This document shows, one piece after another, positions 45,569 through 53,027 of a DNA stretch of 64,000 nucleotides. Within the stretch, counting starts at the first letter, position 1. The number at the start of each line of letters is the position of its first letter. The notes beneath the pieces were generated by a model. The model was not told where the DNA came from, searched no databases, and saw nothing but the letters and a program-made list of their open reading frames with translations. A program made the position numbers and the translations under genes. The DNA is from Spirosoma sp. 48-14 (GTDB lineage: Bacteria > Bacteroidota > Bacteroidia > Cytophagales > Spirosomataceae): the NCBI RefSeq assembly GCF_001898575.1, contig NZ_MKUD01000027.1:46618-110617 (forward strand), read 5' to 3'.

Positions 45569-46114
45569 CTATAAGTCTGGTATCTCTTTAAGCGGTTTCC
45601 AGGCTTGATTGGTTTTGGAAGCTGGATCGCCTGAACAGACCCGACAGAGGTACATCAACTCCATCGACCAGCCCCTGTCTACCTTACCGAGCGAAAGGGT
45701 GATCTGCGTGCGGGGAGTGAGCCAGTTTACCGTTTGGAGTTCACCCACGCGTTTTACTTTTCCAGGACCATATTTTTCGCGGAGCAGTCCTTCCAGCTCG
45801 TTCGATGCGGCTGTTACATCGGCTTCCGAGATCGATGCTGTGGTGTAGTAGTAATAGGAGGCCGAAAGGAGCGAGTCGCCGTTGAAGCCATATTCAAGGC
45901 CAACGGTTCGGTTAATCAGCGGCACTCGGGCATACACCAGCTTTTCGGCTTTCGACGATGTACGTTTTTCTTTTTCTGCTTCTTTGACCTGTTTGGGTGA
46001 GAACCCCCAGCGTACCTGACGAATATCCGGCGTTTGCTGAGCCAGCAGAAAACCCACTGTACTTAGTTGCAACAGAAATACGTAAAGCAGACGGGAGCGA
46101 ATCGTTGTCATCAA
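45569..46114 (-). CDS. Secreted protein of unknown function
   Basis: The 181-residue product has a signal peptide (RLLYVFLLQLSTVGFLLAQ) and a mature domain with IRQVRWGFSPKQVKEAEKEK near its start and EYGFNGDSLLSASYYYYTTA, a pattern seen in small Bacteroidota exported proteins; I recognise no named family. A second part begins LEGLLREKYGPGKVKRVGE and ends in a Cys pair (YLCRVCSGD). Its start faces away from the hairpin repeat at 46.2 kb and its stop is 23 bp from the transporter's stop (convergent). Confidence 0.6.
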   Translation of the reverse strand: MMTTIRSRLLYVFLLQLSTVGFLLAQQTPDIRQVRWGFSPKQVKEAEKEKRTSSKAEKLVYARVPLINRTVGLEYGFNGDSLLSASYYYYTTASISEADVTAASNELEGLLREKYGPGKVKRVGELQTVNWLTPRTQITLSLGKVDRGWSMELMYLCRVCSGDPASKTNQAWKPLKEIPDL

Positions 46115-46201
46115 TCAATGAATGGGTTTGTCTTGACATAAAGAACCTCAGGACGATGATTCTGTTTTGATGATTCGTAAAGAACGTGCCGCTTAACCTG
46201 T

Positions 46202-46454
46202 GGGTGAGGGCAGGTTCTTCAACCTGCCCAGTGCGGTTTCTCAAAACCGAACCAATCAGGCGCGCGGTTTTGAGAAACCGCACTGTCGTCAGTTGTGAGC
46301 AACTGACGGCACGGTGCTGGATCGGGTTTGCGTTGGTGTGGGCAGGTTCTTCAACCTGCCCGGCGAGGTTTCTCAAAACCGAGTTTATAGGAACCGTTCG
46401 GTTTTGAGAAACCTCACTACCGTCAGATGTGAGCAACTGACGGCACAGGTGCTG
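46202..46454. repeat. Modular hairpin repeat, copy C (two tandem units)
   Basis: Two tandem units of about 115 bp. Each starts with GGGCAGGTT-CTTC-AACCTGCCC (46208-46229; 46340-46361), has a long inverted repeat around CGGTTTTGAGAAACC (20-base arms 46230-46249/46265-46284; 18-base arms 46365-46382/46398-46415), and ends with a CGTCAGTT/AACTGACG hairpin (46287-46308; 46421-46442, one mismatch) plus GGCAC and GGTGCTG. Between units, the long arms differ by a paired C-G to A-T change that preserves pairing. The second unit contains the stop codon of the glucan phosphorylase gene. Confidence 0.88.
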
Positions 46455-48138
46455 AGCCGGGTGCCGATTTTTGAGCTTCTGTACCCAAACGAACAGGCTG
46501 TGGGAGCGAATAAAGTTTTTCGTAGTATTCCTGCGCCATTCGGTCGGCGTCGAAATAGGGGAGTATGTCGTGCAGGCTGTTCTTCATGAGCTGGAGCCAC
46601 TGGCCCGGTTGTTCGTAGTACATGGGCAAAATGACTGTTTCCAGCAAAGTATACAGGTTTTCGGCGTCGAAGTCATCCTGCTGATGGGCGGGCCAGGCCA
46701 GATTCGCTTCGGGTAATACAAAACTGTTCTCGCCAGATCGGGCAAATTCAGGAATCCAGCCATCATTGGTCGAGCAGTTGATTGCTCCATTCATGGCCGC
46801 TGTCATACCACTGGTTCCCGAAGCTTCGCGGGTGAGTCGGGGTGTGTTAAGCCATAAATCGGCTCCCTGTTTAAGTAATTTCGACAGGTATAGTTCATAG
46901 CCTACCAGTACTGAGCAATTAGTATACTGCTTCGATACATGAACCAGTCGGTCGAAGGTGCCGATGCTGGCGTAATCGAACGGATATGGTTTTCCAGCCC
47001 ATATAATTTGCACCGGGTATTTGGGATTCGTCAGCAGACGGTCAAATCGGGCCGGGTCCGATAACAGAAGGTCGGCGCGTTTATAGCCTGCGAATCGTCG
47101 TGCCCAGACAATAGTAAAGACAGCTGGGTCATACAGATCGCCCGTCTGATTGGCAACCAGCTCGAAGAGAACCTGTTTACTGGCTCGTTTTCGTGAAATC
47201 AGCGAGGTATCATCCTGAGCAGCGGCAGCCGTGTCCAGCACCGGATCACCCCAGAACTGGTGATTTTGGGCATTGGTAATAGAAATGATCGGGCAAACGG
47301 CCGGGTTGCCCTGCCACATTTGCTGGCTTACTTCCTGATGGCGTTTCGAAACCGCATTGGCACGTCCGGCCATGCGCAAAGCGCCTAGCGCCCAGTTAAA
47401 TTGCTCATCATGTATGCCCGTAATTCGCTGGACATCCTCCAGGGGAAGGCTATCAAAAAAGCCCATTCGATCCAGTAACCGACAATCGCTGCGGGGATTT
47501 CCGGCCTCTTCGGGCGTATGCGTCGTAAACACCAGTCGCTCCTGAACAGCTTCAAGACTACCTACTTGCCGGAGGAGGTAAAAGGCAAGTGGCAGCGGAT
47601 GGCTTTCGTTCATGTGGTAAACGTCTGGTTTGAGTTGAAGTTGCTCCAGTAGTTTGGCCCCTCCAATACCGAGTAAAATACTGGAAGCGATGCGGGTTTC
47701 AGGGTTTGGGTCGTAGAGCCGATGGCAGACTGTTTGCGCCAGATAATCATTTTCGGGTAGATCGGTCGACAGAAAATACGTCGGTACAGTGCCGAAGACG
47801 GTTGGGGGCAGGTAATAGGCTGTTACCCAGACAGGCGACTGATTGATCTGAATCTGAAAGCGGAGGTTGGTTGGCTGAAGAAAGCTGTAGTGCTTTTCCA
47901 TAAACAGCACGTCCATCGTCTGATCGGCTTTATGGACCTGATCGTAATACCCGTATTTCCAGAGAATACCGACGGCTACCATCGGCTGCTGAAGCGCATA
48001 CGCACTGCGCATGTGTGACCCGGCCAGAAAGCCCAGCCCACCCGAATAGGTTTTGAGGTACTGAACAAAGGCATATTCCATTGAAAAATAAGCCACCAAG
48101 GGCATACCTCCCGAAGCGATTGCGGTTGTAGAATCCAT
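46423..48138 (-). CDS. Alpha-glucan phosphorylase-like GT35 protein lacking the usual PLP lysine
   Basis: The 571-residue protein matches the short bacterial/archaeal alpha-glucan phosphorylase group: SMEYAFVQYLKTYSGGLGFLAG at the start (a landmark near residue 20), FTTHTPEEAGNPRSD, WARRFAGYKRADLLLSD, IWAGKPYP, DLWLNTPRLTREASGTSGM. In GT35 enzymes the residue after this Met is the Lys that binds pyridoxal phosphate; here it is Thr446 (codon ACA), followed by AAMNGAINCSTNDGW. Either this is a subgroup with altered chemistry or the protein is not a phosphorylase. The last residues (about SAPVPSVAHI) and the stop lie inside a hairpin repeat. Divergent from ackA; a TGA-N6-TCA box lies 75 bp before its start. 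Confidence 0.82.
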   Translation of the reverse strand: MDSTTAIASGGMPLVAYFSMEYAFVQYLKTYSGGLGFLAGSHMRSAYALQQPMVAVGILWKYGYYDQVHKADQTMDVLFMEKHYSFLQPTNLRFQIQINQSPVWVTAYYLPPTVFGTVPTYFLSTDLPENDYLAQTVCHRLYDPNPETRIASSILLGIGGAKLLEQLQLKPDVYHMNESHPLPLAFYLLRQVGSLEAVQERLVFTTHTPEEAGNPRSDCRLLDRMGFFDSLPLEDVQRITGIHDEQFNWALGALRMAGRANAVSKRHQEVSQQMWQGNPAVCPIISITNAQNHQFWGDPVLDTAAAAQDDTSLISRKRASKQVLFELVANQTGDLYDPAVFTIVWARRFAGYKRADLLLSDPARFDRLLTNPKYPVQIIWAGKPYPFDYASIGTFDRLVHVSKQYTNCSVLVGYELYLSKLLKQGADLWLNTPRLTREASGTSGMTAAMNGAINCSTNDGWIPEFARSGENSFVLPEANLAWPAHQQDDFDAENLYTLLETVILPMYYEQPGQWLQLMKNSLHDILPYFDADRMAQEYYEKLYSLPQPVRLGTEAQKSAPGSAPVPSVAHI

Positions 48139-48212
48139 AGAATCAGGTTGATGATGGCCCGAAGGTCGGTAATCATTTTGCGCATCGGGCTGAAACCAAA
48201 CAGCCCAAAGGC

Positions 48213-48224
48213 TGATTCTTATCA
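48213..48224 (-). promoter_or_regulatory. TGA-N6-TCA box, glucan phosphorylase side
   Basis: CTGATTCTTATCAG contains TGAT-N4-ATCA, the core of an FNR box. It lies 75 bp from the phosphorylase start and 40 bp (centre to centre) from a second box facing ackA. Confidence 0.55.
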
Positions 48225-48252
48225 GACAATTGACTACAAACAGCTGTTACGT

Positions 48253-48264
48253 TGAGTGTGGTCA
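48253..48264 (+). promoter_or_regulatory. TGA-N6-TCA box, ackA side
   Basis: TTGA-GTGTGG-TCATAG, 55 bp before the ackA start. A GAGTTTTG element (one mismatch to TAnnTTTG) at 48288-48295 would place the box near -41 from the transcription start, the usual position for CRP/FNR activation. Confidence 0.6.
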
Positions 48265-48318
48265 TAGGGGGCTGTGGCTCCGATAGGGAGTTTTGCCAGA
48301 CCTATACTGATGCACTAA

Positions 48319-49506
48319 ATGAATACGTCCCAACCGGAAATGTCGTCTCAACTACTTGTGCTAAACAGTGGTTCATCAAGTATTAAGTTTGCTGTTTATG
48401 ATCTGGCCGAACGACGGATTGCGTCGGGTAAACTGACCCGAATCGGGCAGGCTACGGGGGCGTTTGAACGAACCGATGGCCACCAGACCAACACGGATGC
48501 GTTGGCATTGCCCGACCATACGGCGGCCCTGAATGTTTTGTTCGACTGGCTTCATCAGCAAAGCCATCTGTACATCGGGGCAATTGGCCATCGTATGGTG
48601 CATGGGGGCGAACGCTACTGGACACCGCAGCGGGTGACTGACGGGCTGCTGGCTGATCTACGTTTACTGATCCCACTAGCACCTGACCATTTGCCCGCCG
48701 AAATCAGCCTGATTGAAGCGGTAGCGGCTCAGTATCCGCAGTTACCTCAGGTTGTTTGCTTCGATACAGCGTTTCATCACAGCATGCCTGCGCTGGCCCG
48801 ACGATTACCCGTACCCCGCTATCTGGCTGAGGAGGGCGTTATACGGTATGGGTTTCACGGCCTTTCGTATGAATATGTCATGACCCGATTACGGCAGGAT
48901 GCTGGGGACGATGTCGCCAATGGACGCGTAGTACTGGCGCACCTGGGTAATGGAGCCAGTATGGCGGCTGTTCGGCAGGGTAAATGTATGGATACAACAA
49001 TGGGGTTTACGCCCACGGGTGGCCTGATGATGGGAACCCGTACTGGCGATCTGGACCCTGGTGTCGTGCTCTACCTGCTGAACCATCGGGGATTAGAGAG
49101 TTCGGAACTCAGTCGGTTGCTGAACGATGAGTCGGGACTGCTAGGCGTTTCAGGGACTAGTTCTGATATGCAGACACTGCTTCAACTGGAGCCAGACCCG
49201 CCAGCCGCAGCCGAAGCAATCGCGTTGTTTTGTTACCTGGCGGCTAAACAGCTGGGCGCACTGGTCACCGTATTGAATGGACTCGATACACTGGTATTTA
49301 CCGGAGGTATTGGCGAAAACGCACCGACGATTCGCGCCCGGATTTGTGAGCGGCTGGCCTATCTGGGTATCATGCTCGACCCCACCCGAAACCAGGCCAG
49401 CCAAGCCGTTATCTCCCCCGAAGGACATTTACCCGTAGTACGAGTTATTCCTGCCGATGAAGAGGTTATGATCGCGCGCTATACCCGGCAGGTGTTACAG
49501 GTTTAG
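48319..49506 (+). CDS. ackA: Acetate kinase
   Basis: The 395-residue enzyme converts acetyl phosphate and ADP to acetate and ATP. Motifs are the N-terminal LVLNSGSSSIKFAVYD, GHRMVHGGERYW, YGFHGLSYEYVM, LGNGASMAA, DTTMGFTPTGGLMMGTRTGD and VFTGGIGENAP. Length is normal. It would drain acetyl phosphate formed by the phosphoketolase encoded 8 kb downstream, giving substrate-level ATP. No phosphotransacetylase gene is adjacent. It diverges from the glucan phosphorylase gene, and each of the two has its own CRP/FNR-like box. Confidence 0.96.
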   Translation: MNTSQPEMSSQLLVLNSGSSSIKFAVYDLAERRIASGKLTRIGQATGAFERTDGHQTNTDALALPDHTAALNVLFDWLHQQSHLYIGAIGHRMVHGGERYWTPQRVTDGLLADLRLLIPLAPDHLPAEISLIEAVAAQYPQLPQVVCFDTAFHHSMPALARRLPVPRYLAEEGVIRYGFHGLSYEYVMTRLRQDAGDDVANGRVVLAHLGNGASMAAVRQGKCMDTTMGFTPTGGLMMGTRTGDLDPGVVLYLLNHRGLESSELSRLLNDESGLLGVSGTSSDMQTLLQLEPDPPAAAEAIALFCYLAAKQLGALVTVLNGLDTLVFTGGIGENAPTIRARICERLAYLGIMLDPTRNQASQAVISPEGHLPVVRVIPADEEVMIARYTRQVLQV

Positions 49507-49579
49507 TTGGACGAGAGTCAGGGAGCGTATCGCAAATGTTGAAGGTACTAATTAGGTCGGTTGTTTCGATACGGCCTTT

Positions 49580-49601
49580 CACCGCAGGCATGCCTGCGGT
49601 G
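49580..49601. repeat. Perfect 22-bp palindrome centred on GCATGC
   Basis: The left half CACCGCAGGCA is followed directly by its reverse complement. With no loop it could extrude as a cruciform or bind a dimeric protein. It lies 74 bp after the ackA stop, before the AT-rich DUF1080 gene. Confidence 0.6.
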
Positions 49602-49722
49602 ATCGGATAACCTCGTCGGCATCAAGATAGCGTGTGTGATTATGAGAAAAGAGTAAATCCCATTTCTGTAATCAGTACTTTTATCGCCGATAAACCACTA
49701 ATTCGTCAATCAGTACCCAACT

Positions 49723-50409
49723 ATGAAATCTCCAATAAGTCTTCCAGTCATTTTTCTTTGTTTCGTGACAAGCGTTGGCGTTGCTCAGAAAGCCCCAACG
49801 CCTATTTTCAACGCTAATCATAAGAATGAATGGTATACTTTTCTTAGTGAATCGGGGAAAAACCATGATCCTCATGCCGTTTTTACGTTTGAAGGGGATG
49901 TTATTCACGTTTCGGGCGAAGAGTTCGGATACATCGCTACCAACAAGGAGTACAGTAATTTTCACCTACGTGTAGAATTTAGATGGGGTGAAAAAAAATA
50001 TCCGCCCAGGGTTAACGACAAAAGAGATGCAGGCATACTGTACCATGCTGATTTTTACAATGGCGATAAAGTTTGGCCCCGTTGCCTGGAGTACCAGATT
50101 CAGGAAGGCGATTGTGGTGACGTTTGGATGGTAGATAGTGTAATGGTTATGCATCGTGGCAAACAGACGACGCCTATGAACTGGATTCGTGGACAGAAAG
50201 AGCTGAACAACGAAAAACCCAATGGCGAATGGAACACGGCAGAAGTGATCGTGAATAAAGGCAAGTTCATTCACATGCTTAATGGTAAAAAGGTAAATGA
50301 AGGCGAATTGATTAACACCCAAAAGGGGCACATTTTATTGCAGTCAGAAGGGGCAGAGGTATTCTACCGCAACGCAAGTATTCGGGAGTTTACGGACAAA
50401 CCACGATGA
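49723..50409 (+). CDS. DUF1080 (3-keto-disaccharide hydrolase-like) exported protein
   Basis: The 228-residue product has a signal peptide (SLPVIFLCFVTSVGVAQ) and a concanavalin-like DUF1080 domain: VIHVSGEEFGYIATNKEYSN, FHLRVEFRWGEKKYPPR, RDAGILYHADFYNGDKVWPR, LEYQIQEGDCGDVWMV and WNTAEVIVNKGKFIHMLNG, ending with VFYRNASIREF. Some members hydrolyse 3-keto-glycosides; most are uncharacterised. The sequence is more AT-rich than its neighbours and uses A-rich codons, as does the next gene, suggesting a separate origin from the flanking fermentation genes. Confidence 0.85.
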   Translation: MKSPISLPVIFLCFVTSVGVAQKAPTPIFNANHKNEWYTFLSESGKNHDPHAVFTFEGDVIHVSGEEFGYIATNKEYSNFHLRVEFRWGEKKYPPRVNDKRDAGILYHADFYNGDKVWPRCLEYQIQEGDCGDVWMVDSVMVMHRGKQTTPMNWIRGQKELNNEKPNGEWNTAEVIVNKGKFIHMLNGKKVNEGELINTQKGHILLQSEGAEVFYRNASIREFTDKPR

Positions 50410-50610
50410 TGAGAAGGCTTATACAGTCTTTTTAAACGCCCCTAAATGAGAGATTTGCTAACCCGTAATTAGCCTGACATTTTGTACCTTGGCTACAAAA
50501 AGGTGCTGCAAAAACGGACATGCATTAGGCGTGTACAATAATCAACTATCTAGTTGGCCAACGGGCTCTTCTTCCCATCATTCTGCTAGTAGTATTAGTA
50601 ACTCATCTTT

Positions 50611-51765
50611 ATGACTCACCTACCCGAGAGGGATAAATCCACCAAACCAGTCGAAGTAAAGACCACGAGAAAATTATACGGACTTGACCATTTACGGGCA
50701 TTGGCCATTGGGTTCGTCTTTTTGTTTCATTATTTTATTCTGAGCAATGGACAACCCGAATGGTTACCAGAGCTTGCCAGATTTGGCTGGACTGGAGTCG
50801 ACTTATTTTTTGTATTGAGTGGTTTCCTTATTGCTTCTCAACTTTTTGAGGATATAAAACAAAGAAGAAAAATCTCATTGGGCGGTTTTTTTCTTAAACG
50901 ATTCTTCCGAATCATACCCCCTTACTTAGTCACAGTGGGGCTCTATTTTTGTATCCCTGCCTTTCGCGAAAAAGAAGCCTTGCCACCCCTGTGGAAATTT
51001 CTAACCTTCACCCAAAACTTTGACTTGGACTTAAAACATTACGGGACGTTTTCTCATGCCTGGTCCCTTTGTGTTGAAGAACACTTCTACTTGTTGTTAC
51101 CTCTAATTTTGGTCATCTATCAATCGGTAGACCGCTTTAATCGATCGGGATGGCTTTTGTTGGCTCTGTTCTTTTTCGGATTTGGCGCCCGGCTTTATAG
51201 TCTCAACGTTATGTATGCCCCTTATATTGGGCATGAAAACAGTTGGCTCTATTGGTATAAATATGTCTATTACCCTACCTATAATCGACTGGATGGGCTA
51301 TTAATTGGTGTGTCTGTCGCTGGTGTATATACATTTCATTCTACTCTGTGGCACAGAGTCTCTAAGCAGGGAAACGTACTTCTTGCAGCAGGAGTTTTAC
51401 TGCTCATACTTGCTTATTGGATGTGCGAAGACCAACAAACCCTGGTGGCTTCCGTTTTTGGTTTTCCGCTATTGGCTATTAGTTATGGATTTGTCGTTGC
51501 TGGAGCCATTAGCCCAACAAGTTTTATGTATAACTGGAAGTCAACCATCTCCGCGTCTATTGCCACCTTATCGTTTGCCATTTATCTGACTCACAAGGGG
51601 ATCATTAAACTAACTCACGGATTACTGGAAGGAACCAACTGGGACAGTAATTGGGTACTCTTCGTTTGTATAATGACGAGCCTACTTGGTGCAATCTTAC
51701 TCCATGTGTTGGTTGAAAAACCATTTCTTAAAATCCGCAACAGCATACTGAATTCTATCAATTAG
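50611..51765 (+). CDS. Acyltransferase 3 family membrane protein
   Basis: The 384-residue protein has about ten TM helices and the acyltransferase-3 signatures: YGLDHLRALAIGFVFLFHYF (with the catalytic His), WTGVDLFFVLSGFLIASQLF, KRFFRIIPPYLVTV and SHAWSLCVEEHFYLLLPLIL. Members O-acetylate surface polysaccharides, lipids or peptidoglycan. The acceptor is unknown. It is AT-rich like the DUF1080 gene 200 bp upstream. It is convergent with the response-regulator gene. Confidence 0.9.
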   Translation: MTHLPERDKSTKPVEVKTTRKLYGLDHLRALAIGFVFLFHYFILSNGQPEWLPELARFGWTGVDLFFVLSGFLIASQLFEDIKQRRKISLGGFFLKRFFRIIPPYLVTVGLYFCIPAFREKEALPPLWKFLTFTQNFDLDLKHYGTFSHAWSLCVEEHFYLLLPLILVIYQSVDRFNRSGWLLLALFFFGFGARLYSLNVMYAPYIGHENSWLYWYKYVYYPTYNRLDGLLIGVSVAGVYTFHSTLWHRVSKQGNVLLAAGVLLLILAYWMCEDQQTLVASVFGFPLLAISYGFVVAGAISPTSFMYNWKSTISASIATLSFAIYLTHKGIIKLTHGLLEGTNWDSNWVLFVCIMTSLLGAILLHVLVEKPFLKIRNSILNSIN

Positions 51766-51892
51766 TTAGTATAGCGACACTGTAGCAACGCGGAGTTACG
51801 CTACCCGTTCGAGTGTGGATGATTTTGCTGTGTTGAATAGTTTCTGAAACAGGCCTTTAGCCAAAGCATGCATAGCCAAAAGCGCAGTTGGA

Positions 51893-51910
51893 CGGGTATA
51901 AAAATACCCG
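51893..51910 (+). terminator. Short hairpin CGGGTAT-AAAA-ATACCCG
   Basis: A 7-bp stem between the convergent acyltransferase and response-regulator genes, followed on the plus strand by GTGGTTTTC. It is a weak terminator candidate. Confidence 0.4.
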
Positions 51911-51951
51911 GTGGTTTTCAAGCAACTGCTGAGTGAGCTTAGGCTAAAACC

Positions 51952-51963
51952 TGATTATGGTCA
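51952..51963. promoter_or_regulatory. TGA-N6-TCA box at the 3' side of the response-regulator gene
   Basis: ACCTGATTATGGTCAG differs at three of 16 positions from the box before the thioredoxin-like gene (ACCTGATTGAGGTCAT). It lies 18 bp from the regulator's stop codon, with no promoter of a known gene next to it, so it is either fortuitous or serves an unannotated transcript. Confidence 0.35.
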
Positions 51964-51980
51964 GACTGATTTACACAGAG

Positions 51981-53027
51981 TTACCAGTTCGCCCGGCGTA
52001 GTTTTTCCGGTTGGGCCACCCGAATATGGCCCGATGAATTGACCTCGATAAGCCCGTCCTGTTTGAACTCGCTGAGGGTTCGGATGAGCGATTCCGTGGC
52101 CGTACCCGTCAGTGCGGCCAGATCATCGCGGGAGAACTGGATCAGGGCGTCGGGCTGTTGGTTGTGCAGGCGAAGTAAGGTGTCGGCCACCCGACGGCGG
52201 AGTGAACTATAGGCCATACCCAGTAGCTGCTGTTCACGGTCGCCAACTCGCCCGGCCAGCAATTTGATGAACTGCTGGCTGACATCGGGGTTGCTGGAAA
52301 CCAGTTGAAGGAAATCGTCTTTGGGAATGTAGAGTAGTTCCGAATCTTCCAGCGTAACGGCCGAATCGGTGTAGTCGCGGTTTTCCAACAGGGCGAAATA
52401 ACCGAAAAACTCACCCGGCCCATAAATACCCGTAATAAATTCCTTGCCATCGGTATTGTTGCGTACCGTCTTTACTTTGCCCGACTTAACGAAAAATAGT
52501 CGGGTTGGGTCATCGCCTTCCGAATAGACGTACTGTTTTTTGCGGATGCTATGCGGTTTGCGATCAACCGACAGGCTGTTCAGATTCCCTACGGATTTGG
52601 CATCGTCCAGAAACTGCGCAAGGCCATCCTGTTTCAGGTCATAATCGGGTCGTATATGTGTAAAGCGGTTCAGGCGGCCTTCAATGGCGCTCAGTAGCTC
52701 ACTCTCTTCGAAGGGTTTGGTCAGGTAGTCGTCGGCCCCCAGATCCATGCCTTTCCGAAAGTCGTTTCGCTCGGTTTTGGCCGTTAGAAAAATGAAGGGC
52801 ACACCCGATAGATCTGGATTCCGGTTGAAGACCTGCAAAACCCCATAACCGTCCAGAACGGGCATCATGATGTCGCAAATCACCAGATCGGGTCTGGTTT
52901 CCAGGGCGATCTGAACCCCGATTTTGCCATTTTCGGCGGTGAGAACATGATAGTTGGCCAGTTCAAGGATTTCGGCGGTTGTTTCGCGAATGGCTTCGTT
53001 ATCTTCAATCAAGAGGATGGTTTTCAT
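51981..53027 (-). CDS. Response regulator fused to a CRP/FNR-type DNA-binding module
   Basis: The 348-residue protein has three parts: a CheY-like receiver (residues 1-120) with phosphorylatable Asp52 in VICDIMMPVLDG and Lys in DDYLTKPFEE; a cyclic-nucleotide-binding-like barrel (about 155-275: YVYSEGDDPTRLFFVKSGKV, GPGEFFGYFALLENRDY); and a CRP-type winged helix (about 285-340: FSRDDLAALTGTATESLIRTL). The barrel lacks the RSA-type cAMP phosphate contact, and no FNR-like N-terminal Cys cluster is present, so phosphorylation is the likely signal. Its start overlaps the histidine kinase stop region by 23 bp. Proposed ligand sites: the TGA-N6-TCA boxes around this cluster. Confidence 0.93.
   Translation of the reverse strand: MKTILLIEDNEAIRETTAEILELANYHVLTAENGKIGVQIALETRPDLVICDIMMPVLDGYGVLQVFNRNPDLSGVPFIFLTAKTERNDFRKGMDLGADDYLTKPFEESELLSAIEGRLNRFTHIRPDYDLKQDGLAQFLDDAKSVGNLNSLSVDRKPHSIRKKQYVYSEGDDPTRLFFVKSGKVKTVRNNTDGKEFITGIYGPGEFFGYFALLENRDYTDSAVTLEDSELLYIPKDDFLQLVSSNPDVSQQFIKLLAGRVGDREQQLLGMAYSSLRRRVADTLLRLHNQQPDALIQFSRDDLAALTGTATESLIRTLSEFKQDGLIEVNSSGHIRVAQPEKLRRANW

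Noticed and set aside
46202..46454. CRISPR array or insertion-sequence end
   Set aside because: The units are palindromic modules with variable stems, not identical repeats with unique spacers, and no transposase or cas gene is present.
46423..48138. Frameshifted or truncated glucan phosphorylase
   Set aside because: Motifs are in order through the whole frame and the length fits the short phosphorylase group; only the Lys-to-Thr change and the repeat-derived tail are odd.
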